A DNA stretch of 64,000 nt, from assembly GCF_030317105.1 (NCBI RefSeq), contig NZ_JASZYG010000012.1, positions 1 through 64,000 on the forward strand. The letters run 5' to 3'. This DNA comes from Variovorax brevis (lineage in GTDB: Bacteria; Pseudomonadota; Gammaproteobacteria; Burkholderiales; Burkholderiaceae_C). The position numbers and the translations under genes are program-made. Positions 15,783 to 24,359 of the stretch are shown in pieces. The notes beneath the pieces are model-generated. The model made no database searches, was not told where the DNA came from, and was given only the letters and a program-made list of their open reading frames with translations. The first letter of the stretch is position 1. Each line of letters starts with the position of its first letter.

Positions 15783-17106
15783 CGGTGCGCCAGAGCAGGC
15801 CGGAAAAAAGCAGCGCCGTCAGCGCCAGCGCCACCGACGCCATGAGCCAGAAGGCCAGCGGCGATTGCATCGCCTGCCAGGGCCCAAGGCCGCGGTAGGC
15901 GAGCAGCAGGCTGCCGCCCAGGCCCAGGCCCCACAGCAGCGTGCAATAGATGACCAGAGGCAGCACCGTCACCCGGTAGCAGCGCAGGACGAACACGCAA
16001 AGCGTCTGCGCCGAATCCGCAAGGTGGTACAGCGCCGTCGCCATCAGCAGGCTGGCGGTGACAGCAACGATCTGTGGGTTGTCCGAGTAGATGGTGGGCA
16101 ATTGCCAGCGCAGCAGCACCATGCCCAGCGAAAACGCGAATGCGCAGGACAGGGCCAGTTCGAAGCCCTTGCGGCAGGCGCGTCGTGCCTTCGCCGCATC
16201 GCCGCTGCCCAGCCAGAAACTCACCCGCGCACTGGTGGCAATGCCGAGCGACAGCGGCACCATGTAGCACAGGGCCGTCAGGTTGGAGGCGATCTGGTGC
16301 GCGGCCGACGCGGCCGTTCCCAGCCGCGCGATGAAAAGTGCCATCAGGGTGAAGGACGTCACCTCGACCAGCACCGCGAGCCCGCCGGGAACCCCCAGTC
16401 GCGCGAACTGGCCGATCTGCTGCCAGTCGGGCTTTTCCATGCGTTGCCAGATGTGGATCTCGCCGAAGAAAGGCTGCGCACGAAGCAGCCACACCGCGCA
16501 GCCCAGCATGCCCCAGTTGACCAGCAGCGTGGCCCAGCCACAGCCGACCAGCCCCATCGCTGGCACGCCGGCGCCACCGAAAGTGAACCAGATCGACAGG
16601 GGCAGCTTCACGAACAGCGACGCGATCTGCAGCACCGTCACCACCTTGGGCTTGCCAAGGCTCTGGCACAGCGTGCTGAAGAGGCGAAACAGCAGGGCGG
16701 GCGCCAGCGCGAACGCCAGCACCGCCAAGTAGGCTTCGACGTCGCCGCGCATCGAATCGGGCACCTCGGTCCAGCGCAGCAGCGCGCCCGGGTTCAGCAG
16801 CACCGCCATGCCCAGCGCGATGGTGGCGCCGCACAGGTAGAGCGACTGTCGCACCGAGCGACCGATGTCCGCCTTACGCCGTGCGCCGTTCAGTTCGGCC
16901 CACACCGGCAAGAGCGCCTGCAATACGCCCATGAGCGAGACGAACACGCTGATGAACACCGCCGCGCCCACGGAAAGCGCCGCCAGCGCGCCTTCGGCAT
17001 AGCGCCCCGCGACGATGGTGTCGGTCACGCTGAATGCCATCACCGCGAGTTGCCCCACGAGGACGGTGCCGGCGTGCCGCGCGATGACCTTGATCTCGCT
17101 GCTCAC
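15766..17106 (-). CDS. MATE family efflux transporter
   Basis: This 446-residue protein has twelve predicted membrane helices and starts like NorM/MATE proteins (HAGTVLVGQLAVMAFSVTDTIVAG), with the second-half repeat beginning GVPGGLAVLVEVTSF. MATE proteins export cationic drugs or metabolites in exchange for protons or sodium. The start is GTG 17106, six bases after the stop of the upstream membrane gene, so the two are probably one transcript. Its 3' end overlaps phoR by 17 bases. Substrate unknown. Confidence 0.9.
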   Translation of the reverse strand: MSSEIKVIARHAGTVLVGQLAVMAFSVTDTIVAGRYAEGALAALSVGAAVFISVFVSLMGVLQALLPVWAELNGARRKADIGRSVRQSLYLCGATIALGMAVLLNPGALLRWTEVPDSMRGDVEAYLAVLAFALAPALLFRLFSTLCQSLGKPKVVTVLQIASLFVKLPLSIWFTFGGAGVPAMGLVGCGWATLLVNWGMLGCAVWLLRAQPFFGEIHIWQRMEKPDWQQIGQFARLGVPGGLAVLVEVTSFTLMALFIARLGTAASAAHQIASNLTALCYMVPLSLGIATSARVSFWLGSGDAAKARRACRKGFELALSCAFAFSLGMVLLRWQLPTIYSDNPQIVAVTASLLMATALYHLADSAQTLCVFVLRCYRVTVLPLVIYCTLLWGLGLGGSLLLAYRGLGPWQAMQSPLAFWLMASVALALTALLFSGLLWRTVKRAR

Positions 17107-17112
17107 GCGGGC

Positions 17113-18858
17113 TCAGGGCGTAAGACGCTGGTAGAGCAGAAGGTCATCGCCGCTGGCGGTGGGGCGGCGCAGCGTGCGGATCAGGCGCCATTGGTCGAGG
17201 CTGACGATGTCGTGCAGACGCTCGATGACGTCAGGATTCACCAGCGCCCACCGGCACCTGGAGTCGGGCGTGAGCGGCTGCAGGGTGATCTGGCCGTGGT
17301 AGCGCAGGGCGACGATGTGGGCGCGGCTCAGGCCCAGCGCGGACACGCAGTCGGGGCGCCCGACATACGTGCTGACGGCGCGGATCTGCGGGATGTAGCT
17401 GCGGGCGTAGTCCAGCGGCGGCAGCCACAGCGTCATGACCAGCATCCAGCAAAGGGCTGCGCCGCCGGCCGGCAGCACCAGCGTCTTCCAGAGCGCGGCG
17501 CGGTGGCGGCCGGTGCGCCAGCGCACCACCCAGGCCCACGCAATGGTTGCCGCAATCGCAAAGACCAGCGCGACGGCCGAGAACTCCGGCACGAAGCCCG
17601 GTGCCAGCTTGGCCACGTTGGCCGCCGGCTTGGCCGGAAAACCCGTCTGCATGGCGATGTAGATCACCCAGATGATGACCGCCGACCCGCTGAAAAAGAG
17701 CAGCGTGAACCAGTCGATCAGCGCCGAGGCGCTTCGGCGGAAGGTCGGCAGCGCAAATGCGGCCAGCGTTGCGAGCGCGGGCAGAGCCAGCAGCAGGGAG
17801 CGCTGCGAAAAGTCGGTGGTGAGCGTGGCCGCCAGCGGGACGAGCACGAACCACAAGGGCACGGCGACGTGGCGCGCGGTGAGCTGGCGGCGCCACCGCC
17901 ACAGCGTCCAGAGCGTCAGCGGCCAGGCCGGCCAGGTGAACCAGATCAGCAGGCGCATCAGGCTGCGCGCCTCGCCGGCCAACGTCGTGCCGGGGTGGCT
18001 GCCGGGGAGGTCGATTTGCCATCGCACCAGCCCCAGCGAGAACGCCAGCACGCCCGCCACCACGGTGGAGACGGCCACGATGACGAGCGCCATGCCCGTG
18101 TAGGTCGCGCTTTCGTCTTCGGTGTCGTAGTCGTCCGGTTGATTCTTCAGGCGGCGGCGCCATCCCTCGGCGCAGATCACCACGCAGCCGGCGCCCAGGA
18201 TGAGCGCCACCGTCGGTCCGCCGCTGAGCGCCATGCCGATGACGCCCAGCGACATGGCCATGCCCGGACCGACCAGGCGATAAGGAAGTGCCGCCATGCC
18301 GTAGAACATGCACGCGGCGAAGAAGAGCTGCGCCAGCGCGGGCGTCGTCTCGTGGCCGAGTTGGGCCAGGCCCAGTGTGGCGATGAGTGCCATCAGGCCG
18401 CCGTCGGCAATGGCGCGGGCGTAGTCGGTGGGATGTGCCTCGCCGCCAAATGCAAAGGCGACGGGCTGGGCCCGCGGCGTTCTGGCGAAGTGGTACACCG
18501 CGTACCAGGTGGCAGAAAACGCACCCCACAGGAAAAACGCGAAAACGATGCGAACCGCGAGGTCGGGATTGATCCACGAAGGCGCGATCTGGATGGCCCA
18601 GGCGCCGACCCAGTAGGGGATCAGTGCCAGCGTTTCGGGCCGCAGGCCGAACAGCAGGGGATCGAACCAGCGCGCGAGGCCCTCATTGCTTTGCGCCAGC
18701 TCGAGCATGTAGCCGAAGGAGACGATGTCCGCGCTCTTCCATGGGCCACGGCCGAGCAGACCCGGCATCAGGTAGGCGGCGCACAGCAACAGCAGCGGAA
18801 TGCGCGGCAGGCGGCGCACGGCACTTTGGGCAACGATCGCGGGAGTGGGCTGGTTCAA
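17113..18858 (-). CDS. Polytopic membrane protein, possibly glycosyltransferase-like
   Basis: This 581-residue protein is almost entirely hydrophobic with about twelve predicted helices and a soluble C-terminal part (about 485-581). The opening, GLLGRGPWKSADIVSFGYMLE, recalls the first periplasmic loop of ArnT/PMT-type glycosyltransferases (an acidic residue after a first helix), but I do not see the rest of that family's signatures. It could transfer sugars from lipid carriers, or do something else. The predicted start is TTG 18858. It lies directly upstream of the MATE gene. Confidence 0.6.
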   Translation of the reverse strand: MNQPTPAIVAQSAVRRLPRIPLLLLCAAYLMPGLLGRGPWKSADIVSFGYMLELAQSNEGLARWFDPLLFGLRPETLALIPYWVGAWAIQIAPSWINPDLAVRIVFAFFLWGAFSATWYAVYHFARTPRAQPVAFAFGGEAHPTDYARAIADGGLMALIATLGLAQLGHETTPALAQLFFAACMFYGMAALPYRLVGPGMAMSLGVIGMALSGGPTVALILGAGCVVICAEGWRRRLKNQPDDYDTEDESATYTGMALVIVAVSTVVAGVLAFSLGLVRWQIDLPGSHPGTTLAGEARSLMRLLIWFTWPAWPLTLWTLWRWRRQLTARHVAVPLWFVLVPLAATLTTDFSQRSLLLALPALATLAAFALPTFRRSASALIDWFTLLFFSGSAVIIWVIYIAMQTGFPAKPAANVAKLAPGFVPEFSAVALVFAIAATIAWAWVVRWRTGRHRAALWKTLVLPAGGAALCWMLVMTLWLPPLDYARSYIPQIRAVSTYVGRPDCVSALGLSRAHIVALRYHGQITLQPLTPDSRCRWALVNPDVIERLHDIVSLDQWRLIRTLRRPTASGDDLLLYQRLTP

Positions 18859-18881
18859 CGCGGGTTGGACGAATGAGGGAC

Positions 18882-18913
18882 AAAAAAAAGGCAGCGCGGT
18901 AAACCGGGCTGCC
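18882..18913 (-). terminator. Rho-independent terminator of rpmE2
   Basis: A GC-rich stem (GGCAGCGCGGT with CCGGGCTGCC, 18890-18913) is followed on the minus strand by eight T residues (18889-18882). It lies 20 bases after the rpmE2 stop. Confidence 0.9.
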
Positions 18914-18933
18914 TTTCCCTGGAAGCGTTTGCC

Positions 18934-19191
18934 TTACTTGGCAGCAGTCTTGCCGAAACGGTTGCGGAACTTTTCGACGCGACCGCCCATGTTGTCAACC
19001 GACTTTTGCGTGCCCGTGTAGAAGGGGTGCGATTCGCTCGAGGTGTCGAGCTTGAACAGCGGCAGCTCGCGGCCGTCGTCGGTCTTGCCCATTTCCTTGG
19101 TGTTCACGCACGAACGCGTGACGAACTTGAAGCCGTTCGACAGGTCGACGAACAGAACTTCACGGTAATTGGGGTGGATGCCTTCTTTCAT
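18934..19191 (-). CDS. rpmE2: 50S ribosomal protein L31, zinc-independent type B
   Basis: This 85-residue protein matches type B L31 (MKEGIHPNYREVLFVDLSNGFKF, quoted in part), with the SHPFYTG segment near the C-terminus. It lacks the CxxC zinc pair of type A L31, so it can replace the zinc form when zinc is low; in many betaproteobacteria it is the main version. ATG 19191 has AAGGAAAG before it; an open frame extends to 19254 without family match. It sits downstream of rho, with one opposite-strand gene between. Confidence 0.95.
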   Translation of the reverse strand: MKEGIHPNYREVLFVDLSNGFKFVTRSCVNTKEMGKTDDGRELPLFKLDTSSESHPFYTGTQKSVDNMGGRVEKFRNRFGKTAAK

Positions 19192-19324
19192 GGTCTTTCC
19201 TTGGGGTTCAAATGCGAGAGCCACAACACGCGTTGGCACGGATTTGCCACTCATGTAAGTCGCGCCAATCGAGGCGCGCCAGTTGCTGCACTTTTCGCGG
19301 TAGCCTTCGATTATCGCATATCAG

Positions 19325-20410
19325 GTGAAATTGGTGAACAAGAGCGTTACTCCTGAACAAATCGTGCCTGTCGGCCTTGTCGGCTACGGCTTCGCCGGCC
19401 AGACATTTCATGCGCCGGTGCTCAGCACGGTGCCGGGCCTTCGGCTCGCGGCGGTGGCGAGCGGCCAGGCTGACAAGGTGAAGGCCGATTGGCCCGGGGC
19501 GGCGGTCGTCCCGGACGTCACAGCCCTGCTGAAGCAGCATCCGGAAGTCGAACTCATCGTCGTCGCAACGCCCAATGCGGCCCATTTCCCGGTCGCCAAG
19601 GCTGCGCTGGAGGCGGGCCGCCATGTGGTGGTCGACAAGCCCTTCACGCTGGACGCCGCTCAGGCGCGCGAACTGGCTGCTTTGGCCCAGCGCACGGGCA
19701 AGCTGCTCGCGGTCTATCAAAACCGCCGATTCGATTCGGATTTTCTAACGCTGCGCGACGTTCTCGCCAGCGGCAGACTGGGCCGCCCGGTGTACCTTGA
19801 ATCCCATTTCGACCGCTATCGTCCCGAAGTGCGGGTGCGCTGGCGCGAGCAGAAGGTGCCTGGCGCCGGCCTGTGGGTCGACCTGGGTTCCCATCTGGTC
19901 GATCAGGCGGTCCAACTCTTCGGCAAGCCCGATACCCTTCAGCTCGACGCGGCGCCAATGCGCGACGGCGCCTTGGTGGACGACTACTTTCACGCCGTGC
20001 TGCGCTACGACTCCGGACCGCATGCACCTCTGCGCGTCGTTCTGCACGCCACCACGCTGGCGGCCCATGCGGCGCCACGCTACATGCTGCACGGCACCAA
20101 GGGCAGCTACGTGAAGTACGGCGTCGATCCGCAGGAAGATGCGCTGAAGGCCGGCCAGCGCCCCGGCAGCGAGAACTGGGGAGTCGACCCCTCGCTTGGC
20201 GACCTCAAGGTGGCGGCAGTCGGCGACTGGTTCCAGAACACCACCTGGCCGAACCGGCGCGGCAACTACGCCGACTACTACGCCGCCATCCGCGACGCGA
20301 TCCGTGGAACCGGCCCGAACCCGGTTCCGCCGGAGCAGGCCGTCGAACTCATGGAACTGCTGGACCTGGGCGCCCGAAGCGCCGCTGAGGGCAGGGCGCT
20401 CGCACCATGA
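19325..20410 (+). CDS. Gfo/Idh/MocA family oxidoreductase
   Basis: This 361-residue NAD(P)-dependent oxidoreductase has the N-terminal Rossmann motif GLVGYGFAGQTFHAPV, the family DKPF lysine motif (VVVDKPFTLD) and a C-terminal alpha/beta domain with the GLWVDLGSHLVDQAV segment. It is closest in pattern to E. coli YdgJ-type proteins. Substrates are usually sugars or cyclic polyols; the exact one is unknown. The start is GTG 19325, or GTG 19334. It lies opposite to and between rpmE2 and rho and ends in a terminator shared with rho. Confidence 0.88.
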   Translation: MKLVNKSVTPEQIVPVGLVGYGFAGQTFHAPVLSTVPGLRLAAVASGQADKVKADWPGAAVVPDVTALLKQHPEVELIVVATPNAAHFPVAKAALEAGRHVVVDKPFTLDAAQARELAALAQRTGKLLAVYQNRRFDSDFLTLRDVLASGRLGRPVYLESHFDRYRPEVRVRWREQKVPGAGLWVDLGSHLVDQAVQLFGKPDTLQLDAAPMRDGALVDDYFHAVLRYDSGPHAPLRVVLHATTLAAHAAPRYMLHGTKGSYVKYGVDPQEDALKAGQRPGSENWGVDPSLGDLKVAAVGDWFQNTTWPNRRGNYADYYAAIRDAIRGTGPNPVPPEQAVELMELLDLGARSAAEGRALAP

Positions 20411-20413
20411 AAA

Positions 20414-20434
20414 ATGCCCGCACGAGGCGGGCAT
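20414..20434. terminator. Bidirectional terminator between the oxidoreductase and rho
   Basis: ATGCCCGC (20414-20421) pairs with GCGGGCAT (20427-20434). On the minus strand it is followed by TTTTCATGG, giving rho a short U-tract. On the plus strand the following bases are only weakly T-rich. Confidence 0.75.
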
Positions 20435-20453
20435 TGTTCAGAAGGGGCCGGGA

Positions 20454-21719
20454 TCAGCCACCACGACGCATCATGTCGAAGAACTCGACGTTCGTCTTGG
20501 TCGCCTTCATGTTCTTGAGCATCAGCTCCATCGCTTCGATCTCGTCCATGTTGTACATGAGCTGGCGGAGGATGCGCGTCTTTTGCAGGATCTCGGGCGG
20601 CAACAGCAGTTCTTCGCGACGGGTGCCGCTGCGGTTGAGCTGGATCGAGGGGAACACGCGCTTTTCGTACAGGCGGCGGTCAAGGTGGATTTCGCTGTTG
20701 CCGGTGCCCTTGAACTCTTCAAAGATCACTTCGTCCATGCGGCTGCCGGTGTCGATGAGCGCCGTGCCGATGATGGTCAGCGAGCCGCCTTCTTCCACGT
20801 TGCGGGCGGCGCCCAGGAAGCGCTTGGGGCGTTGCAGGGCGTTGGAATCCACACCGCCGGTCAGCACCTTGCCGGATGAGGGCACGACGTTGTTGTAGGC
20901 GCGGGCGAGGCGGGTGATCGAGTCCAGCAGGATCACCACGTCCTTCTTCAGTTCGACCAGGCGCTTGGCGCGCTCGATCACCATTTCGGCGACGTGCACG
21001 TGGCGCGCAGCGGGTTCGTCAAAGGTCGAAGCAATCACTTCGCCCTTCACGGTGCGCTGCATTTCGGTCACTTCTTCAGGCCGCTCGTCCACCAGCAGCA
21101 CCATCATGTGCACTTCGGGGTAGTTGGCACTGATGGCGTGGGCGATGTGCTGCATCATCACCGTCTTGCCGCTCTTGGGCGGTGCCACCAGCAGGGCGCG
21201 CTGGCCTTTGCCGATGGGCGCGATGATGTCGATGATGCGGCCGGTGATGTTTTCTTCACCCTTGAAGCCGTCGCGTTCCAGGCGCATCAGTTGCTTGGGG
21301 AACAGCGGCGTCAGGTTCTCGAACATCACCTTGTGCTTGTTCTGCTCGGGCAGGCCGTCGTTGACCTTGTCGAGCTTCGTCAGCGCAAAGTAGCGTTCGC
21401 CGTCCTTGGGCGTGCGCACTTCACCTTCGATCATGTCGCCGGTGTGCAGGTTGAAGCGGCGCACCTGGCTCGGGCTGATGTAGATGTCGTCCGTGCTGGC
21501 GGTGAAGCTGGTGTCGGGGCTGCGCAGGAAACCGAAGCCGTCAGGCAGGATTTCAAGGACGCCGTCGGCAAACACCTGTTCGCCTGCTTTTGCCCGCTTC
21601 TTGATGATCGCGAACATCAGCTCCTGCTTTCGCATGCGGCCGACGTTTTCGATCTCAAGCGCTTCGGCTTGTTTGAGGACTTCAGACACGTGAAGTGCCT
21701 TGAGTTCGTTTAAGTGCAT
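20454..21719 (-). CDS. rho: Transcription termination factor Rho
   Basis: Hexameric RNA helicase that ends transcription; 421 residues. The N-terminal helix bundle begins MHLNELKALHVSEVLKQAE, the RNA-binding cold-shock fold includes GVLEILPDGFGFLRS, and the ATPase has Walker A APPKSGKT and Walker B VVILLDSITRLAR. The frame is open to 21749, but ATG 21719 matches the family start and has AAGGGGTC before it. It follows trxA on the same strand, a common order in betaproteobacteria. Confidence 0.98.
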   Translation of the reverse strand: MHLNELKALHVSEVLKQAEALEIENVGRMRKQELMFAIIKKRAKAGEQVFADGVLEILPDGFGFLRSPDTSFTASTDDIYISPSQVRRFNLHTGDMIEGEVRTPKDGERYFALTKLDKVNDGLPEQNKHKVMFENLTPLFPKQLMRLERDGFKGEENITGRIIDIIAPIGKGQRALLVAPPKSGKTVMMQHIAHAISANYPEVHMMVLLVDERPEEVTEMQRTVKGEVIASTFDEPAARHVHVAEMVIERAKRLVELKKDVVILLDSITRLARAYNNVVPSSGKVLTGGVDSNALQRPKRFLGAARNVEEGGSLTIIGTALIDTGSRMDEVIFEEFKGTGNSEIHLDRRLYEKRVFPSIQLNRSGTRREELLLPPEILQKTRILRQLMYNMDEIEAMELMLKNMKATKTNVEFFDMMRRGG

Positions 21720-21877
21720 GGAATGACCCCTTGCGGGGTAGTCTGACAAAACGGGGGGAGGTTTGAGGAGAGGCTAGAAGTGCCTCTCAAACCGGGGAAC
21801 TCGAACCGGGCTCGCCGGTGATTTGCGTTGATTATGACACCAAAAAACGCAGGGGCCTGTAGGCCGAAAGGAGGATG

Positions 21878-21904
21878 GATGCCGGTGCGTTGCGCGCCGG
21901 CATC
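21878..21904 (-). promoter_or_regulatory. Strong hairpin in the trxA-rho intergenic leader
   Basis: A 12-bp stem with a three-base loop pairs GATGCCGG (21878-21885) with CCGGCATC (21897-21904), just after the trxA stop. No U-tract follows on the minus strand. It may protect the trxA message, weakly terminate it, or mark processing between trxA and rho; rho leaders are known sites of autoregulation in other bacteria. Confidence 0.5.
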
Positions 21905-21914
21905 ATTTGGCAGT

Positions 21915-22247
21915 TCAGGCCAGTTGCTGGTCGATGAAGGCCGTGAGTTGCGCCTTGCTCATGGCGCCGACCTTGGTGGCGGCCAGCTGGCCGTCCTTGA
22001 AGAGCATCAGGGTGGGGATGCCGCGGATGCCGAACTTGGCGGGGATGTCGCGGTTTTCGTCGACGTTCATCTTGGCGATCTGCAGCTTGCCTTCGTAGGT
22101 CGTGGAGACTTCGTCAAGGATGGGCGCGATCATCTTGCAGGGGCCGCACCATTCGGCCCAGTAGTCCACCAGCACAGGCTTGCCGGACTTGAGCACGTCG
22201 GCTTCGAAGGAAGAGTCGGAGATGTGTTTGATCAGATCGCTTGCCAT
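21915..22247 (-). CDS. trxA: Thioredoxin
   Basis: Small cytoplasmic dithiol protein that reduces protein disulfides. It has 110 residues, the active site WCGPC with Cys34 and Cys37, the buried aspartate in PVLVDYWAEW and the cis-proline of GIRGIPTLMLF. All features of TrxA are intact. The ATG at 22247 has AAAGGACAAATCC upstream. Rho follows after 195 bases. Confidence 0.97.
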   Translation of the reverse strand: MASDLIKHISDSSFEADVLKSGKPVLVDYWAEWCGPCKMIAPILDEVSTTYEGKLQIAKMNVDENRDIPAKFGIRGIPTLMLFKDGQLAATKVGAMSKAQLTAFIDQQLA

Positions 22248-22410
22248 GGATTTGTCCTTTTTCGCGGTGCTTCGCGGAGAGTTTCGGAGCCGCTAAAGTG
22301 CAGGGCATTGTGACAGAAACAAAGGTGCGGCGCGCCACGCGGGCGCTATGGGCACCATAGGCAAAGCCTTGGCGCAACACCGTGCGTCTGCGCAGGCACA
22401 AAACACTCCA

Positions 22411-23661
22411 ATGACAACAACATCCCCCAAAGTCGCCGTCATCGGCGGCGGCCCGGCCGGCCTGATGGCCGCTGAAACGCTGAGCGCGGCCGGCGCGCAG
22501 GTGCACGTCTACGACGCCATGGCATCGGTCGGGCGCAAGTTCCTGCTGGCCGGGCGCGGCGGACTGAACCTGACGCACTCGGAAGGGTTCGACGCTTTTT
22601 GCTCCCGATTCGGCGACCGCCGCGATGTGATCGAGCCCTTGCTTTCCGTGTTCGGCCCGCAGCAGGTGCGCGAGTGGGCGCAGGGCCTGGGCATCGAAAC
22701 CTTCGTGGGCACCTCGGGCCGGGTCTTTCCACAGGACATGAAGGCTGCGCCGCTCCTGCGGGCGTGGATGCACCGCTTGCGCGCGGCCGGCGTTCAGTTC
22801 CACATGCGGCACCGCTGGCTGGGCTGGGCCGACGCGCAGGAAGCGGCGGCGCTGCGGCTTCGCTTTGGAACACCCGTCGGCGAGCAGATGTCCGAGGCCG
22901 ACGCCGTGGTGCTCGCGCTCGGTGGCGCCAGCTGGTCGCGCCTGGGGTCCGATGGCGCCTGGGTGCCGTGGCTTGCCGCGCAGGGGGTGGACGTGGCGCC
23001 GCTCACGCCCTCCAACTGCGGCTTCGACGTGGGCTGGAGCGCCTATTTCGCCGAGCGCTTTGCGGGGCAGCCCTTCAAGTCGGTGGCCATCGACTTCACC
23101 GATTCAGCCGGCCGGCATTTCGCGCGCAAGGGCGAGTTCGTGGCCACCGCCTCGGGCATCGAGGGCAGCCTGATCTACGCCGCCTCGGCGCTCCTGCGCG
23201 ATGAGATCGCCGCCTCGGGAAGCGCCACATTGCTGCTCGACCTGCTGCCGGACCGCAGCGCGGACAAGGTGCGCGCTGAAGTGCTGCATCCCCGCGGCGC
23301 CCGATCGCTGACCAGCCACCTCAAGGGTCGCCTCGGCCTGGAAGGCATCAAGTCCGCTTTGCTGCACGAGGTGCTGGGCCGCGAAGCCATGCATGACGAG
23401 GAAAAGCTCGCCAGCGCCATCAAGGCGCTGCCGCTGCGCCTGGTGGCGCCTCGCCCGATCGACGAGGCGATCAGCACGGCCGGGGGTGTGCGCTTCGATG
23501 CCGTTGACGCTGCACTCATGCTGCGGAAACTGCCCGGCGTCTTCAGCGCAGGCGAAATGCTCGACTGGGAAGCGCCGACCGGGGGCTACCTGCTCACCGC
23601 CAGCATGGCCAGCGGTGTGGTGGCGGGGCATGGCGTCATGGCGTGGTTGAAGGCGCGCTGA
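22411..23661 (+). CDS. TIGR03862/BaiN-like flavoprotein
   Basis: This 416-residue protein belongs to the HI0933-like flavoproteins (BaiN/RdsA group), subfamily TIGR03862. Seen are the FAD motif VIGGGPAGLMAAETL, the family signature GRKFLLAGRGGLNLTHSE and the C-terminal GYLLTASMASG. In relatives it acts as an NAD(P)H-dependent reductase of flavin type; the physiological substrate here is unknown. ATG 22411 fits the family start better than ATG 22348. It is divergent from trxA and convergent with the next gene. Confidence 0.85.
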   Translation: MTTTSPKVAVIGGGPAGLMAAETLSAAGAQVHVYDAMASVGRKFLLAGRGGLNLTHSEGFDAFCSRFGDRRDVIEPLLSVFGPQQVREWAQGLGIETFVGTSGRVFPQDMKAAPLLRAWMHRLRAAGVQFHMRHRWLGWADAQEAAALRLRFGTPVGEQMSEADAVVLALGGASWSRLGSDGAWVPWLAAQGVDVAPLTPSNCGFDVGWSAYFAERFAGQPFKSVAIDFTDSAGRHFARKGEFVATASGIEGSLIYAASALLRDEIAASGSATLLLDLLPDRSADKVRAEVLHPRGARSLTSHLKGRLGLEGIKSALLHEVLGREAMHDEEKLASAIKALPLRLVAPRPIDEAISTAGGVRFDAVDAALMLRKLPGVFSAGEMLDWEAPTGGYLLTASMASGVVAGHGVMAWLKAR

Positions 23662-23679
23662 GGGCGCGTTGACGAGACA

Positions 23680-24090
23680 TCAAGATTCGCCCTTGCGGCT
23701 GCTGGCCGCCCGTTCCCGCCTTTCATTGGCCGAGAAGCGACGCTCGGCGGCTTCGAGGTGCTGCGTCAGCACGTGCGAAATCATGTTGATGCCCAGCCCC
23801 GCGAACAGCGCGGGTAGCAGGTAGAACGCCACCGACACCTCCGATACGAACAGCGTGTCGTCGACCAGGGAAGGCGTGTGCGCCGCCGAATTCGCCAGGA
23901 GCCGCAGCACGTAGACGTCGAAGCCCGCGATGGCCACCAGCGAAAAACCGAGCAGCAACACGGTGGTTCGCGAAATCGCCTTCTTGGACATCAGGACGAA
24001 ATAGATGACGAAAGGCAGGACCACCGATCCCAGCATCAGGAGCCAGAACCGGGCCTCGGCAAACACCGAGTCGCTGAAGAAGTGTGTCAT
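23680..24090 (-). CDS. Small membrane protein of unknown function
   Basis: This 136-residue protein has three predicted membrane helices (about 10-34, 42-64 and 83-106) and a charged cytoplasmic tail rich in Arg, Glu and Ser. I do not recognise a family. The frame is open to 24261, but the extra residues are arginine-rich and unlike a real N-terminus; MTHFFSDSVF at 24090 is a more natural start. It is convergent with the flavoprotein and lies just downstream of the 4.5S RNA gene. Confidence 0.6.
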   Translation of the reverse strand: MTHFFSDSVFAEARFWLLMLGSVVLPFVIYFVLMSKKAISRTTVLLLGFSLVAIAGFDVYVLRLLANSAAHTPSLVDDTLFVSEVSVAFYLLPALFAGLGINMISHVLTQHLEAAERRFSANERRERAASSRKGES

Positions 24091-24240
24091 GTTGAGCTTC
24101 GATGCGGAACGCCGCCGCCCTGATGTCCAGGGCGGCGCAGCATCGCATCGCTGCCACTCGCCGCTCGTCAAGGGCGAGTAAAGATCATCGCAGTTCTGAT
24201 GCCGGGTGTAACCGGGAACTTGCGGCGATTGAAAGAGGTT

Positions 24241-24335
24241 GACGAGCCTTACCCCCGGCACTGGCTACGCAGTTAGGGCTGCTTGGTTCCCCACCTGACC
24301 CGGTTGGCCACTTCACCATGCGGGGAGGCCCGTCA
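24241..24335 (-). ncRNA. ffs: 4.5S signal recognition particle RNA
   Basis: The minus strand reads GACGGGCCTCCCCGCA at its 5' end and GGGGGTAAGGCTCGTC at its 3' end, which pair to close a long hairpin. The tip carries the universally conserved SRP core GGGTCAGGTGGGGAACCAAG followed by CAGCCCTAAC, which binds Ffh. The length of about 95 nt suits the bacterial short form. Position near dnaX is common in proteobacteria. End points are estimated from the pairing. Confidence 0.93.
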
Positions 24336-24342
24336 GCTTGCG

Positions 24343-24348
24343 ATTGTA
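24343..24348 (-). promoter_or_regulatory. -10 element of the 4.5S RNA gene
   Basis: TACAAT on the minus strand lies seven to eight bases before the predicted RNA 5' end. The -35 region would fall in the last codons of the metzincin gene and is poorly matched (CTGGTC at 17 bp). Confidence 0.55.
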
Positions 24349-24359
24349 GGCGACGCCGA

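Noticed and set aside
15865..18876. A 1003-codon open frame on the plus strand across the MATE and membrane-protein genes
   Set aside because: It is antisense to two clear membrane-protein genes, is rich in Arg, His, Gln and Ala as GC-rich shadow frames are, and has no family match.
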